Shown here: piece after piece, positions 17,725-27,757 of the stretch
Layout of the letters: each line of letters opens with the position of its first letter
Position numbering within the stretch: the first letter of the stretch is position 1
NCBI RefSeq assembly: GCF_026016465.1
Contig: NZ_CP100390.1
Location: forward strand, 4,190,925 to 4,254,924
Length of the DNA stretch: 64,000 bases
From: Alkalimarinus alittae
GTDB lineage: Bacteria > Pseudomonadota > Gammaproteobacteria > Pseudomonadales > Oleiphilaceae
Reading direction: 5' to 3'
Notes under the pieces: generated by a model
What the model saw: the letters and a program-made list of their open reading frames with translations, nothing else
Database searches by the model: none
What the model was told of the DNA's origin: nothing
Translations under genes and position numbers: made by a program

Positions 17725-18558
17725 TCAAAAGTTAAACGTGCCTTCACTGCATTCAGGGTTATGTATTTTTATTTCAACCCGCCTATTTTTGGAGCGATTT
17801 TCAGGCGTATCATTACTGACGAGTGGGTTCGTTTCTGCGTGGCCTGCAGCCATAACACGGTTTGCATCAATTTTTTGCTCCAACACTAACTGGTGCACCA
17901 CACTAACGGCTCGGGCGGCTGAAAGATCCCAGTTAGAACGAAAACGGCCACTGGTAATTGGTTCATTATCGGTATATCCCGATACGATTATATCGCCTTC
18001 GCAACGGGCTAACGCGGTGACTATCTTATTAATAATCGGCACCATGCCGGCTTTTAGTTCATCACTACCCGAGGTAAAAGAGGCTTCTGATGAAAACCGG
18101 ACAATAACTTTTTCACTATCAAAACTAACGTCAAGCCCGTTTGAAGCAATCTCTTTTTCTAACTGTTGAACCAGTTCTTCAGCCAACGTTTCAGGTCCTG
18201 TATTGATGACGACTGGGGCCGGTGTTTCTTTTATAGGCTCATCAGTTATGCTTGACGGATCAGGGGTTGGCGGTGTTACAGAATCAACAACCTCGTCTTT
18301 ATCTGCAGTAGGCGGGGGCACCAAATCGCTTTCAATTAAGGTAAGCTGTCCACCGGTTTTATCTCCCTGTATCCAGCTAACACCAAACGATACAGCCATC
18401 GACTGCGCTATCGCTTTATACTTTTCGGTATCCATTGAAGAAAATGAAAGTAAAAGAATAAAAAAAGTCAGCAGCAACGTCATTAAATCTGCAAACGTCA
18501 CGATCCATCCAGTACCAGAAGCAGACTTTTTACGTCGTTTATTGGCTAGCGCTTGCAT
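17725..18558 (-). CDS. motB: Flagellar stator protein MotB/PomB-like
   Basis: One N-terminal membrane helix contains the proton/sodium-carrying Asp24 in WIVTFADLMTLLLTFF. A Pro/Thr/Asp-rich linker (about residues 75-115) and a C-terminal OmpA-type peptidoglycan-binding domain (about 140-270, with SGYTDNEPI, NWDLSAARA and NRRVEI) follow. With the adjacent MotA-like gene it forms the stator that drives flagellar rotation. The partner looks PomA-like, so Na+ coupling is possible but not shown. The pair stands apart from any other flagellar gene in the window. Confidence 0.88.
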   Translation of the reverse strand: MQALANKRRKKSASGTGWIVTFADLMTLLLTFFILLLSFSSMDTEKYKAIAQSMAVSFGVSWIQGDKTGGQLTLIESDLVPPPTADKDEVVDSVTPPTPDPSSITDEPIKETPAPVVINTGPETLAEELVQQLEKEIASNGLDVSFDSEKVIVRFSSEASFTSGSDELKAGMVPIINKIVTALARCEGDIIVSGYTDNEPITSGRFRSNWDLSAARAVSVVHQLVLEQKIDANRVMAAGHAETNPLVSNDTPENRSKNRRVEIKIHNPECSEGTFNF

Positions 18559-18576
18559 ATCGTCAACTCCTTAGCA

Positions 18577-19344
18577 CTAGTCTTGCTTTGTGACTAGATC
18601 GCGCTGTGAAGGGTGCACATAAGCCGTTAGCACTTCCGAGAGGACTCTTGGGTTTTGACCTTTTAAGATGCTTTGGATACTGGTGATAATCAACGACATA
18701 TTCCGATGTTCATCCATCGCTTTATTTTCTAATTTATCAGCCAATGGTATCGCCATCATTTGAGCAATAAAAGCACCGTAAAATGTAGTTAGCAACGCGA
18801 CAGCCATTGCAGGGCCGATGGTACTAGGGTCTTCCATATTGTTCAGCATTTGAACCAGGCCAATCAGGGTACCCAACATACCCAGCCCTGGCGCAGTTTC
18901 GGCGATACCTCGAAAAACCTTTTCTGCTACATCATATCGCTCGATCGACTGTTCGACTTCCTGCGTCAAGACTTCTTCTACAAACTCTGCAGGGTGCCCA
19001 TCAACACAGAGGTTTATACTTTTCTTTAGAAAAGCATTTTCTACCTCAAAACTCTCTAGCCCCAGAATGCCGTCCTTACGCACGACCGAGGCTAACTCAC
19101 GCACTTGTTGTATTAACGCGAGAGGGTCTTCCGTTCTCTCAAGAAAAGTCGTTCTAAACGCTAAACCTATCGACTTGAGCACTGAAGATATTCTAAATTT
19201 AATAAACGTGGCCCCCATCGTACCGCCAATAACAATGCCTAAACCGGGTAAATTGATAAAATCCCAGAGCGACGAGCCGGCGGTAATGGCTAAAATAACA
19301 ATGCTTGAGCCAGTTAGAAGCCCAATAAGGGTGGCTATATCCAT
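18577..19344 (-). CDS. motA: Flagellar stator protein MotA/PomA-like
   Basis: A 255-residue four-helix membrane protein of the MotA/TolQ/ExbB superfamily. The opening MDIATLIGLLTGSSIVILAI and the core APGLGMLGTLIGLVQMLNNM match the PomA/MotC subgroup more than E. coli MotA, which is longer. The cytoplasmic loop between helices 2 and 3 carries the charged residues that contact FliG. It precedes motB by 18 bp and is surely co-transcribed with it. Confidence 0.9.
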   Translation of the reverse strand: MDIATLIGLLTGSSIVILAITAGSSLWDFINLPGLGIVIGGTMGATFIKFRISSVLKSIGLAFRTTFLERTEDPLALIQQVRELASVVRKDGILGLESFEVENAFLKKSINLCVDGHPAEFVEEVLTQEVEQSIERYDVAEKVFRGIAETAPGLGMLGTLIGLVQMLNNMEDPSTIGPAMAVALLTTFYGAFIAQMMAIPLADKLENKAMDEHRNMSLIITSIQSILKGQNPRVLSEVLTAYVHPSQRDLVTKQD

Positions 19345-19470
19345 AATATCTACAGGTCGTTTTGAAGTGTTGGCTTAAATTTACTAAGATATCTCTTCAG
19401 CATAGGCTAAAAAGCCAAGAGAGGCCGTTACTTTTTATGTATCGGCCTAAACAACATTTTCTTAATGGTT

Positions 19471-19496
19471 ATTATTGAGATAACGCTCTCAATAAT
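19471..19496 (-). terminator. Hairpin directly after aroE
   Basis: ATTATTGAGA and TCTCAATAAT form a perfect 10-bp stem with a 6-base loop, touching the aroE stop codon. No long T-run follows, so it may serve as a 3'-end stabiliser or a weak terminator. Confidence 0.45.
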
Positions 19497-20329
19497 TATT
19501 CAAACGCTCTCAACATAGCTAAAACAGGCCCCGTATCGACTCTGACTTGCCGCCAAATATAGAATGACTCTGCTGCTTGCTCCACTAACATGCCTAAGCC
19601 GTCAAACGTGCAGGCTGCATTGCACGATTCAGCCCAGCGATTAAACACTGTTTTGTCGGCTGAATACATCATGTCATAGGCGATGGTGGTGTCGTTTATG
19701 ATCCCTTCAGGCAAAGGAGGAAGGTCTCCCTGTAAGCTTGCAGAAGTGCCATTGATAATAACGTCAAAAGACCCACTCAGTTCGTCAAAACCACAAGCAA
19801 TTAGCTCTCCTCGCCCCGAAAATAGCGCCGCCAACTGCTCTGCTTTGGCGACCGTGCGGTTTGCAATGGTGACAGAAGCGGGTTTTTCTTCCAGTATCGG
19901 CAGCAGCACACCTCTGACGGCCCCACCTGCGCCCAATACCAATATACGTTTATCTGCGAGGGAGACGTTATGGTTCACGGTTAAGTCTCTAACTAAGCCG
20001 ATACCGTCGGTATTTTCGCCGCAAATATCACCGTTTTCATTTTGATAAAGAGTATTAACCGCACCCGCTAACCTTGCTCTATCACTTAACTGGCTACTTA
20101 ATGACCACGCCTGCTCTTTAAAAGGTACCGTAATGTTTAACCCTTTACCGCCATTATCAAAAAACGCATTAACAGACTCAGAGAATTCATCTACAGGGGC
20201 TTGAATCGCCATGTATTCAAGGTTTTCTGCACTCTGGACAGCAAACTCGCCATGAATCTTTGGGGACTTACTATGGCTAATAGGGTTACCCACTACCGCA
20301 TACAAATCTACGTCAGCATTTACGTTCAT
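19496..20329 (-). CDS. aroE: Shikimate 5-dehydrogenase
   Basis: A 277-residue NADP-dependent enzyme reducing 3-dehydroshikimate to shikimate in aromatic amino acid synthesis. The substrate-binding NPISHSKSPKIH and catalytic Lys in NITVPFKEQAW lie in the N-terminal domain. The dinucleotide fold contains VLGAGGAVRGV, with NRT for NADP selectivity, and the C-terminal FDGLGMLVEQAA is typical. It starts 4 bp after hemF and belongs to the tsaC-hemF-aroE series common in pseudomonads. Confidence 0.95.
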   Translation of the reverse strand: MNVNADVDLYAVVGNPISHSKSPKIHGEFAVQSAENLEYMAIQAPVDEFSESVNAFFDNGGKGLNITVPFKEQAWSLSSQLSDRARLAGAVNTLYQNENGDICGENTDGIGLVRDLTVNHNVSLADKRILVLGAGGAVRGVLLPILEEKPASVTIANRTVAKAEQLAALFSGRGELIACGFDELSGSFDVIINGTSASLQGDLPPLPEGIINDTTIAYDMMYSADKTVFNRWAESCNAACTFDGLGMLVEQAAESFYIWRQVRVDTGPVLAMLRAFE

Positions 20330-20333
20330 TGCT

Positions 20334-21275
<942 letters not shown>

Positions 21276-21316
21276 CTAACACGGTGGTTATTCTGCTAAA
21301 TTTAAAAAATCTGAAC

Positions 21317-21886
21317 TTAGTTTCTTATTATCTTACCTGTATCCAGCGATCTAATCCGAGAGGGTTGTGTCTCACCGCCTAATTCACCCGGTACAACATA
21401 GTCTATTTGGTCGCCAAAATACTGGTGAATCATACGCGCACTCATAGCAGGCTCTTCTCCTGCTGGGTTTGCCGATGTAGAGACGATAGGGTGACCGAAT
21501 ACAGCAGAAATCTCTTTGATAAGTAAATGCTTACTTACTCTAACAGCTACTGTTTCATGATCACCTTTGATCCAGTATGGAACAACACGCTGATTATCAG
21601 GCACCAACCAGGTGTTTGGCCCCGGCCAACTATCAGTTAATATTTTATGTTTTTCAGGTGGTAGTCCATCTAACAAAAAGCTGAGTTGCGCCATTTGACC
21701 ACAGGCCAAAATAAGCCCTTTATTCATGGCTCGAGATTTAAGATTCAGCAAACGTTCTACTGCGTCTCTGTTCCAGGGATCACAACCAAGTCCCCAAACA
21801 GCCTCAGTCGGGTAAGCGATAATCCCGCCTGAGGTTAAGGTCTCAACTGCTTTTTTGATGTGAGAAGAATGTATAATATCGGTCAT
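21317..21886 (-). CDS. tsaC: Threonylcarbamoyl-AMP synthase
   Basis: A 189-residue YrdC/Sua5-domain enzyme that makes threonylcarbamoyl-AMP for the t6A37 modification of tRNAs reading ANN codons. GGIIAYPTEAVWGLGCDPWN, the LKSRAMNKGLIL nucleotide-binding segment and PIVSTSANPAGEEP are characteristic. The short length without the C-terminal Sua5 domain marks TsaC rather than Sua5. It lies between dprA and hemF, all read in the same direction. Confidence 0.94.
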   Translation of the reverse strand: MTDIIHSSHIKKAVETLTSGGIIAYPTEAVWGLGCDPWNRDAVERLLNLKSRAMNKGLILACGQMAQLSFLLDGLPPEKHKILTDSWPGPNTWLVPDNQRVVPYWIKGDHETVAVRVSKHLLIKEISAVFGHPIVSTSANPAGEEPAMSARMIHQYFGDQIDYVVPGELGGETQPSRIRSLDTGKIIRN

Positions 21887-21917
21887 AGCGGCACATTAAC
21901 CCAGTGCGCCAACGGGA

Positions 21918-23249
21918 TCAAGCAGTGATGCTTTCTCTTACTTTTTGGAAGCCTCCAGGAACAGCCTGAACAACCCCTTTAAGCTCCAGTGACATCATTA
22001 AGATCGAAATATCTTCTGCTGATAATGCTGAACGCTCTACGGCTAAATCTACCGAAACCACATCATAACCAAGCAAGTCTAGCAGTGTTTTTTCCGCGTC
22101 ATTGAGAGCTATAGGAAAATGCTCTGGGGGTTCAACCGAAATCGTTGTAGCTGTAGTCGTTGTGCTTGAAGCCGTTAATGTTGAAGCACTTACAGTTGAC
22201 GCCGGATCGGTCGTGCTTTCTGACTCAAAAAGATCAGCGGTTACCTGAGGTGGCTTATTAATAGCTGCTGGAGCACGAGCTGCATCATTACGAATAAGCT
22301 GATGAAAGGCTAACAAACTACTAAGCTCTTCGAATATATCGTCTGCACTTTCAACCAGTTTAGCCCCCTGTCGAAGCAATTGGTGGCAACCTCTGGCCAT
22401 GGGGTTATGGATAGAGCCTGGGATTGCATAAACTTCCCGCCCTTGATCAAGCGCACAATGGGCTGTGATCAGCGATCCACTTCTAGGGCTCGCTTCTACC
22501 ACCAGCACCCCTAACGAAAGGGCACTGATGATGCGGTTCCGGCGAGGAAAGTTAGAAGGATGCGGCTGCGTACCTAACGGTAGTTCGGAGACAATAGCTC
22601 CTCGCTCCAGTATTTCAGCGGACAACCCTCTATGACGAGCCGGATAAGTAATATCCAGACCAGTCCCCACCACAGCAATAGTATGGCCACCCCCATCAAT
22701 AGCCCCTTTGTGGGCTGCGCCATCAACCCCTAAAGCCATTCCACTTGTAACCACCAAGCCAACATTTACAATAGATTTAGCAAACCGATATGCGTTTTCC
22801 TTACCATCAATAGATGGGCTTCTACTGCCAACCATCGCTAACTGTGGCTCACTCAGAAGCCCTCTTGCTCCTTTGATATAGAGCACAGGAGGGGGGCTAT
22901 CAATGTGTTTAAGTAAGGGTGGGTAATCTTTATCTTGAATCAATAATAAGCTGTTATTAGGCTCTGAAGCCCAGTCTAAGTCTCGTTTGATTAGGCGACC
23001 CAGTTCTGAGTCTAAACCATTCACTGCATATTGATCCAAAAGCCTTACTGAAGCAGGCTTCACGCCGGCAGCAACCATTAGTTTTCTATCGCCCATTACG
23101 ACAGCGTCAGCTGAACCAAACCATTCAATCAGCTTATGGTAACGCGTTGCACCTACTCCCGGCAGGTGAACTAGTGCGAGAGATGCTAGCGCTTCGTTTG
23201 AAAAAGTGGGGGAATTAACGTCGAGAACGGGGGTTTGAGCGTCTGTCAT
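21918..23249 (-). CDS. dprA: DNA-processing protein DprA
   Basis: DprA loads RecA on incoming single-stranded DNA during transformation. The protein has an N-terminal helical SAM-like domain (about 15-80), the Rossmann-like core with MVGSRSPSIDGKENAYRFAK, SGMALGVDGAAHKGAI and FPRRNRIISALS, and a C-terminal winged-helix region (about 385-440). A Thr/Ser-rich linker of about 40 residues (350-380) with TSTTT-type runs is longer than usual. AAGGAAG precedes the ATG. No competence pilus genes are in the window. Confidence 0.94.
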   Translation of the reverse strand: MTDAQTPVLDVNSPTFSNEALASLALVHLPGVGATRYHKLIEWFGSADAVVMGDRKLMVAAGVKPASVRLLDQYAVNGLDSELGRLIKRDLDWASEPNNSLLLIQDKDYPPLLKHIDSPPPVLYIKGARGLLSEPQLAMVGSRSPSIDGKENAYRFAKSIVNVGLVVTSGMALGVDGAAHKGAIDGGGHTIAVVGTGLDITYPARHRGLSAEILERGAIVSELPLGTQPHPSNFPRRNRIISALSLGVLVVEASPRSGSLITAHCALDQGREVYAIPGSIHNPMARGCHQLLRQGAKLVESADDIFEELSSLLAFHQLIRNDAARAPAAINKPPQVTADLFESESTTDPASTVSASTLTASSTTTTATTISVEPPEHFPIALNDAEKTLLDLLGYDVVSVDLAVERSALSAEDISILMMSLELKGVVQAVPGGFQKVRESITA

Positions 23250-23298
23250 GCGATCTTCCTTGACCGATAAAATGAATAATATACAAATAATAAAGAGA

Positions 23299-23315
23299 GC
23301 AATAATCCATATTGC
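23299..23315 (-). terminator. Possible terminator after the LysM gene
   Basis: On the minus strand GCAATA and TATTGC form a 6-bp stem with a 5-base loop, followed by TCTCTTTATT. It lies between the LysM stop (23343) and the dprA start. It is short, so termination may be partial. Confidence 0.4.
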
Positions 23316-23342
23316 CCCCCTTGTTGCTTTTAGTACCTAACC

Positions 23343-24371
23343 CTATGGGTTACGAACTTCATCCATAAGCGATAATGGACGTAATGCTTTAAGCACTAAG
23401 CCATAGCTCATTTTTTCAAACGTACGGAATACCATGAGTACCCCCGCACGATCTGCAGGCAGTTCAATTTTTTCTTTAGTGTAAGGGTCTTGTACAATGC
23501 CGCCTTTTTTGTAAACAGCCAATACATTACCTTCTTTAATGCCGTCACGCTCACCCTTGTTGATCACAACAACCGCATACTGGCCAATCTGGCTAACACC
23601 ATTCACTACATCTATCATGTAGCCATTAACGTCAACATCTGGCTCACTAGGGTGAAACATCGAATTGATGGTTCGGTCATCAGTAGGCAGCAGTCTGTCA
23701 CCTTGCAGTATCTCTGAGTTCGAACGCTGAACGTTAAGCGTTACCACTTCACCGTTAATCGCTTTAACTTTCGCTTTCGCTATCGACTTTGCTTCCAGCC
23801 CTAAAAACTCATTAGTCTCTGGGTCTACATAGGTTTTGTTACTGCGAAAAATACCCATCGACTTATAGTCGCCTACATCGCCTCGTGCAAATAGGTCATC
23901 GCCGGCACCCGTTAAGATGTGCTCACCTTTGCCGATTAAAACATATGGCGCTGCATTCAGTTCAGCCCGATCTACAATACGCGACTCATTTAAGAACTGG
24001 CTAATAGCATCAAGTGGAATAGCAGGAATAGCCGTTGTTAGGGGCGTCGCTCTCGCTTGAGGGCTCAATTTGATGACGCCACCGTTTGGGTTGCGCTTAA
24101 TGGTGGTCACTTTTGGCAAGCCTTTGACGTAGACAAGCCCCAGTATATCCCCCGGATAAATTAAGTGCGGGTTCTCAACTTGAGGGTTTGCATGCCAAAT
24201 CTCAGGCCATAACCAAGGGCTATCAAGAAACCGTGAGGAAATATCCCACAAGGTATCACCCTTAACGACAGTGTATTTATCCGGATGTCCGGTTTTAAGC
24301 TCTGGCTGCGCCATGGCTACCTGCATGCCCAACAACAGCATTGCCGATAGGCCTAACAACAGTTTTCTCAT
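23343..24371 (-). CDS. Periplasmic LysM-domain protein
   Basis: A signal peptide (residues 1-21, ending in VAMAQP) is followed by a LysM domain at about 32-82 (YTVVKGDTLWDISSRFLDSP, then WPEIWHANPQVENPHLIYPG) that should bind peptidoglycan. The remaining roughly 250 residues form a family-specific extension with repeated beta-rich segments. A LysM protein at this place, divergent from def and upstream of dprA, is conserved in pseudomonads (PA0020-like). Its function there is thought to concern the envelope; this is an inference from context. Confidence 0.87.
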   Translation of the reverse strand: MRKLLLGLSAMLLLGMQVAMAQPELKTGHPDKYTVVKGDTLWDISSRFLDSPWLWPEIWHANPQVENPHLIYPGDILGLVYVKGLPKVTTIKRNPNGGVIKLSPQARATPLTTAIPAIPLDAISQFLNESRIVDRAELNAAPYVLIGKGEHILTGAGDDLFARGDVGDYKSMGIFRSNKTYVDPETNEFLGLEAKSIAKAKVKAINGEVVTLNVQRSNSEILQGDRLLPTDDRTINSMFHPSEPDVDVNGYMIDVVNGVSQIGQYAVVVINKGERDGIKEGNVLAVYKKGGIVQDPYTKEKIELPADRAGVLMVFRTFEKMSYGLVLKALRPLSLMDEVRNP

Positions 24372-24560
24372 GATCGAGATCCCTTACTAAGCAAAAATAT
24401 AATTGATAATCTGAGTATTAGCTAACAGTGCTAATTGCTGCTAGCCTCTCAGTCTGCGTAAAAGCACCAATGGCTCATCACACAGGCATTGGTTAATATT
24501 ATTTTTCGAATAATAGTCATGTATCTTAATTATTAAAACTATAATTAAATAAGATAATCC

Positions 24561-24648
24561 CCATAACTATATAAGATCCTGACGAAAACTATAGAAAATT
24601 ATAACAATAACTATAGAAAACACTCACAATAACTATAGAAGATCATAG
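24561..24648. repeat. Four 22-bp direct repeats in the lysM-def intergenic region
   Basis: AACTATA recurs at 24565, 24587, 24609 and 24631, an exact 22-bp spacing, with a conserved surround of the form CAATAACTATAGAAAA. A weaker copy starts at 24537 but is out of phase (28 bp). The 395-bp gap 24372-24766 is otherwise AT-rich promoter sequence without a gene. Two helical turns per unit suggests protein binding on one face of the DNA. The array ends 6 bp before a promoter-like -35. Confidence 0.75.
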
Positions 24649-24654
24649 GATTAT

Positions 24655-24683
24655 TTGTACTATTCGCCTGTCTAATGGATAAT
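24655..24683 (+). promoter_or_regulatory. Probable sigma-70 promoter of def-fmt-rsmB-trkAH
   Basis: TTGTAC at 24655-24660 and GATAAT at 24678-24683 are separated by 17 bp and lie 84 bp upstream of the def ATG. The repeat array is immediately upstream, where activators bind. The call rests on hexamer matching only. Confidence 0.5.
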
Positions 24684-24766
24684 AGTAGCAGGCATATCGT
24701 GACTTGTAACACTCTTTGGTTAAAAAGAATCGTTACAAATTGTTTAAGAGTACGACATAACTATTT

Positions 24767-25273
24767 ATGGCTAAACTAGAAATTCTTGAGTTCCCAGACC
24801 CAAGGTTGCGCAAAGTCGCAGCACCCGTTACCTGTGTTGACGATGAAATTCGCACCATTATCGATAACATGTTCGAAACGATGTATGACGCTCCGGGCAT
24901 AGGGCTAGCAGCCACGCAGGTCAATATTCACAAGCGAATTGTGGTGATAGACGTCTCTGAAGAGAAAGACCAACCTATGGTCTTCATCAATCCAGAAGTG
25001 ACCGTTTTAGAAGGCGAACCTCACTCAATGCAAGAGGGCTGTTTGTCTGTTCCCGGTTTTTACGAGGATGTAACCCGAGTGGATCACGCGTTAGTCAAAG
25101 CACTTGACCGTGACGGTAATCCATTTGAGTTAGAGGTTAATGAACTGTTGGCCGTTTGTATTCAACATGAGCTGGACCACTTAGACGGTAAACTATTTGT
25201 AGATTACCTCAGCCCATTAAAGCGTAATCGAATTCGTAAAAAACTGGAAAAACAGCACCGCATTGGTGCCTAA
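24767..25273 (+). CDS. def: Peptide deformylase
   Basis: A 168-residue metalloenzyme removing the formyl group from nascent N-termini. All three motifs are present: GIGLA (44-48), EGCLS with Cys92 as metal ligand, and QHELDH with His134, Glu135 and His138. The start and length fit the type 1 bacterial enzymes. It leads a gene series with fmt and rsmB, pairing deformylation with initiator tRNA formylation; a terminator separates def from fmt. Confidence 0.97.
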   Translation: MAKLEILEFPDPRLRKVAAPVTCVDDEIRTIIDNMFETMYDAPGIGLAATQVNIHKRIVVIDVSEEKDQPMVFINPEVTVLEGEPHSMQEGCLSVPGFYEDVTRVDHALVKALDRDGNPFELEVNELLAVCIQHELDHLDGKLFVDYLSPLKRNRIRKKLEKQHRIGA

Positions 25274-25285
25274 CCAGAAACAAGC

Positions 25286-25326
25286 AAAAAGAGGTTAAAT
25301 CCCACAAGGATCTAACCTCTTTTTTA
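25286..25326 (+). terminator. Rho-independent terminator between def and fmt
   Basis: GAGGTTA (25291-25297) pairs with TAACCTC (25313-25319), extended by flanking A and T runs, and is followed by seven T. Flanking A and T runs on both sides make it usable from either strand. Partial read-through would still feed fmt. Confidence 0.8.
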
Positions 25327-25389
25327 TTTTCTAGAACGTTTTATTATTTGACTGCGGTTAGCCGCAACTCAAAAGGAGCAAACCCGCCA

Positions 25390-26382
25390 GTGGCTGATGT
25401 TTCCCCTATCCGTGCAGACATTTCATCTCTTCGTATCATCTTCGCAGGTACTCCCGATTTTGCTGCTTCCGCACTCGAAGCGCTGATAGGTAAAGGCTAT
25501 AACATTGTTGCCGCCTACACCCAGCCAGATCGACCCGCTGGGCGTGGCAAAAAAATGCATAAAAGTCCTGTTAAAGAATTAGCAGAGCAACATAACATCC
25601 CCGTTTATCAGCCTCTTAATTTTAAAGAGACCGCCGACCAGCAAGCATTGTCATCACTAAATGCAGACCTGATGATTGTTGCCGCCTACGGCATTATTTT
25701 ACCCAAAATTGTGCTTGAGACCCCTACACGCGGCTGTCTCAACATTCATGCCTCATTATTACCCCGCTGGAGAGGCGCTGCGCCGATTCAACGTGCCATT
25801 CAAGCCGGCGATACCGAAACAGGCATTACCATCATGCAGATGGATGAAGGCCTCGATACCGGCAACATGCTATGGGTAAAGAAAACCCCGATTACGCAAG
25901 ATGATAACGGCGGTAGCTTGCATGACCGTTTGGCACAACTAGGTGCTGAAGCCATGCTCGAAGCACTTGAAAGACTTGATAGCGACGAACTCAAGAACGA
26001 GCAACAAGATGATCAGCAAGCCTGTTATGCTCATAAGCTTTCTAAGGCCGATGCTCAAATTGACTGGTCTCAGACGGCAGAGTCTATACAGTTAACGATT
26101 CGAGCCTTTAATCCTTGGCCAGTAGCCTATACTGTTGAGGCAGGTGAACGTATCCGCTTATTTGAAGCCGATACTGTTGAAAATAACACCGACAAATCAC
26201 CCGGTACAGTGATCAATAAATCCCGCGATGGAGTTGTTGTTGCCTGCGGACAGGGTGCTATAAACATTAAAAAACTACAATTGCCTGGTGCCAAAGCGAT
26301 GTCTGTAAGTGACTTCGTCAACGGTGGTAAAGCCATGCTTGAAACCGATACCTTATTCACAAGCGCTGGGGCTAACTCTTAA
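25390..26382 (+). CDS. fmt: Methionyl-tRNA formyltransferase
   Basis: The enzyme formylates initiator Met-tRNA using 10-formyl-THF. The N-terminal catalytic domain holds FAGTPDFAAS, the LNIHASLLPRWRGAAPIQRA formyl-transfer signature with Asn, His and later Asp residues, and ITIMQMDEGLDTG. A C-terminal OB-like domain covers about residues 205-320. GTG 25390 has AAGGAG 11 bases upstream and gives 330 residues; a TTG at 25348 in the same frame would add 14 residues. It ends 1 bp before rsmB. Confidence 0.95.
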   Translation: MADVSPIRADISSLRIIFAGTPDFAASALEALIGKGYNIVAAYTQPDRPAGRGKKMHKSPVKELAEQHNIPVYQPLNFKETADQQALSSLNADLMIVAAYGIILPKIVLETPTRGCLNIHASLLPRWRGAAPIQRAIQAGDTETGITIMQMDEGLDTGNMLWVKKTPITQDDNGGSLHDRLAQLGAEAMLEALERLDSDELKNEQQDDQQACYAHKLSKADAQIDWSQTAESIQLTIRAFNPWPVAYTVEAGERIRLFEADTVENNTDKSPGTVINKSRDGVVVACGQGAINIKKLQLPGAKAMSVSDFVNGGKAMLETDTLFTSAGANS

Positions 26383-26383
26383 C

Positions 26384-27751
26384 ATGGCAAAGAAAACAGC
26401 TAAGAAACGATACTTGAAGCGAAAAGTTCCCATGGTTGAGACATTTAACCTGCGTGCTATTGCCGCTCAGGTGGTGCACCAAGTCAGCCATGAGAAAAAG
26501 TCATTGAGTAGTTTGTTACCCCCCGCGTTAGAAAAAGTAGCCGATACCGATAAAGCACTGCTACAAGAGCTTTGTTTTGGCACTTGTCGTTGGTATCACA
26601 AACTTGATGCCATCAAAAATAGCTTGATGGTTCAACCTTTAGGCCATCTCGATATCGTCGTTAACTCGGTTATTTTAGTGGGTATTTATCAGCTATTAGA
26701 AATGCGAATCCCCCCTCATGCCGCTATTTTTGAAACCGTTGAAGCGGCTGAAGCACTCGGTTTTTACCGATTAAAAGGCATGGTAAACGGAATTCTACGA
26801 AATGTTGAACGAGAAGAACACTGGCCAGAAGCATTAATCGAGACTGATACGGATGAGTCTTTACTATATGAATACAGCCACCCACGCTGGCTGATTGATA
26901 AACTCTCAAATAACTGGCCTGAACGCTGGCAAGACATTTTAGCCGCTAACAATCTACGCCCCCCCATGACCCTTCGGGTTAATACGCTTAAGATTTCTCG
27001 CGACGAATACCTTGAAAAGCTTTCACAAGCCGAAATAGAAGCCCACGCAACAAACTTTGCACCGGCAGGTATCACGCTTGAGCACCCTGTTGATGTCAAC
27101 ATGTTGCCGCATTTCAGCGAAGGTTTTGTGAGTGTTCAAGATGAAGCAGCCCAACTTTGCTGTGAGTTGCTAGATGCCCCTAAAGAAGCACGAATACTTG
27201 ACACTTGCGCAGCCCCCGGTGGAAAAACCTGCGCAATACTTGAGCGGTTTCCTGACGCTGACGTGAGCGCGATTGATATTGACCCTGCCAGAGTAGAGCG
27301 TATTAACGAAAATCTTGAGCGAGCGGGGTTAACCGCTACTGTTATAACAGGTGATGCAGCAGACCCCGAAAGCTGGTGGGATAAACAACTGTTTGATCGC
27401 ATACTGTTAGATGCGCCCTGTAGTGCCACGGGCGTTATAAGGCGGCACCCAGATATTAAACTGCTTCGCCAAGAGAACGATATTGTGCCGTTAGCCAATT
27501 TACAATTATCAATATTACAATCATCGTGGCAGATGCTAAAACCTGGCGGAAAGCTAGTCTATGCGACCTGTTCTGTTTTTTCACAAGAAAACAGCCGTAT
27601 AATTGAGCGGTTTATTAGTAAGCAAGCTGACGCAACACTCATACCTATAGAGGTTGAGTGGGGAACGCCCACACCCTTTGGACAACAGTTATTTCCTCAA
27701 GCTGACGGCCATGATGGCTTTTTTTATGCTTGTTTGAAAAAGTCGGGTTAA
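26384..27751 (+). CDS. rsmB: 16S rRNA m5C967 methyltransferase
   Basis: The protein has an N-terminal NusB-like RNA-binding domain (about 20-150) and a C-terminal Rossmann methyltransferase domain. The SAM-binding motif is ILDTCAAPGGKTCAI. The two catalytic Cys lie in LDAPCSATG and YATCSVFSQENS, as in RsmB/Fmu. I start at ATG 26384, one base after the fmt stop. The ATG at 26432 (MVETFNLRAIAA) would match the E. coli N-terminus better and cannot be excluded. Context between fmt and trkA is the classic gammaproteobacterial order. Confidence 0.94.
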   Translation: MAKKTAKKRYLKRKVPMVETFNLRAIAAQVVHQVSHEKKSLSSLLPPALEKVADTDKALLQELCFGTCRWYHKLDAIKNSLMVQPLGHLDIVVNSVILVGIYQLLEMRIPPHAAIFETVEAAEALGFYRLKGMVNGILRNVEREEHWPEALIETDTDESLLYEYSHPRWLIDKLSNNWPERWQDILAANNLRPPMTLRVNTLKISRDEYLEKLSQAEIEAHATNFAPAGITLEHPVDVNMLPHFSEGFVSVQDEAAQLCCELLDAPKEARILDTCAAPGGKTCAILERFPDADVSAIDIDPARVERINENLERAGLTATVITGDAADPESWWDKQLFDRILLDAPCSATGVIRRHPDIKLLRQENDIVPLANLQLSILQSSWQMLKPGGKLVYATCSVFSQENSRIIERFISKQADATLIPIEVEWGTPTPFGQQLFPQADGHDGFFYACLKKSG

Positions 27752-27757
27752 CCAGAT

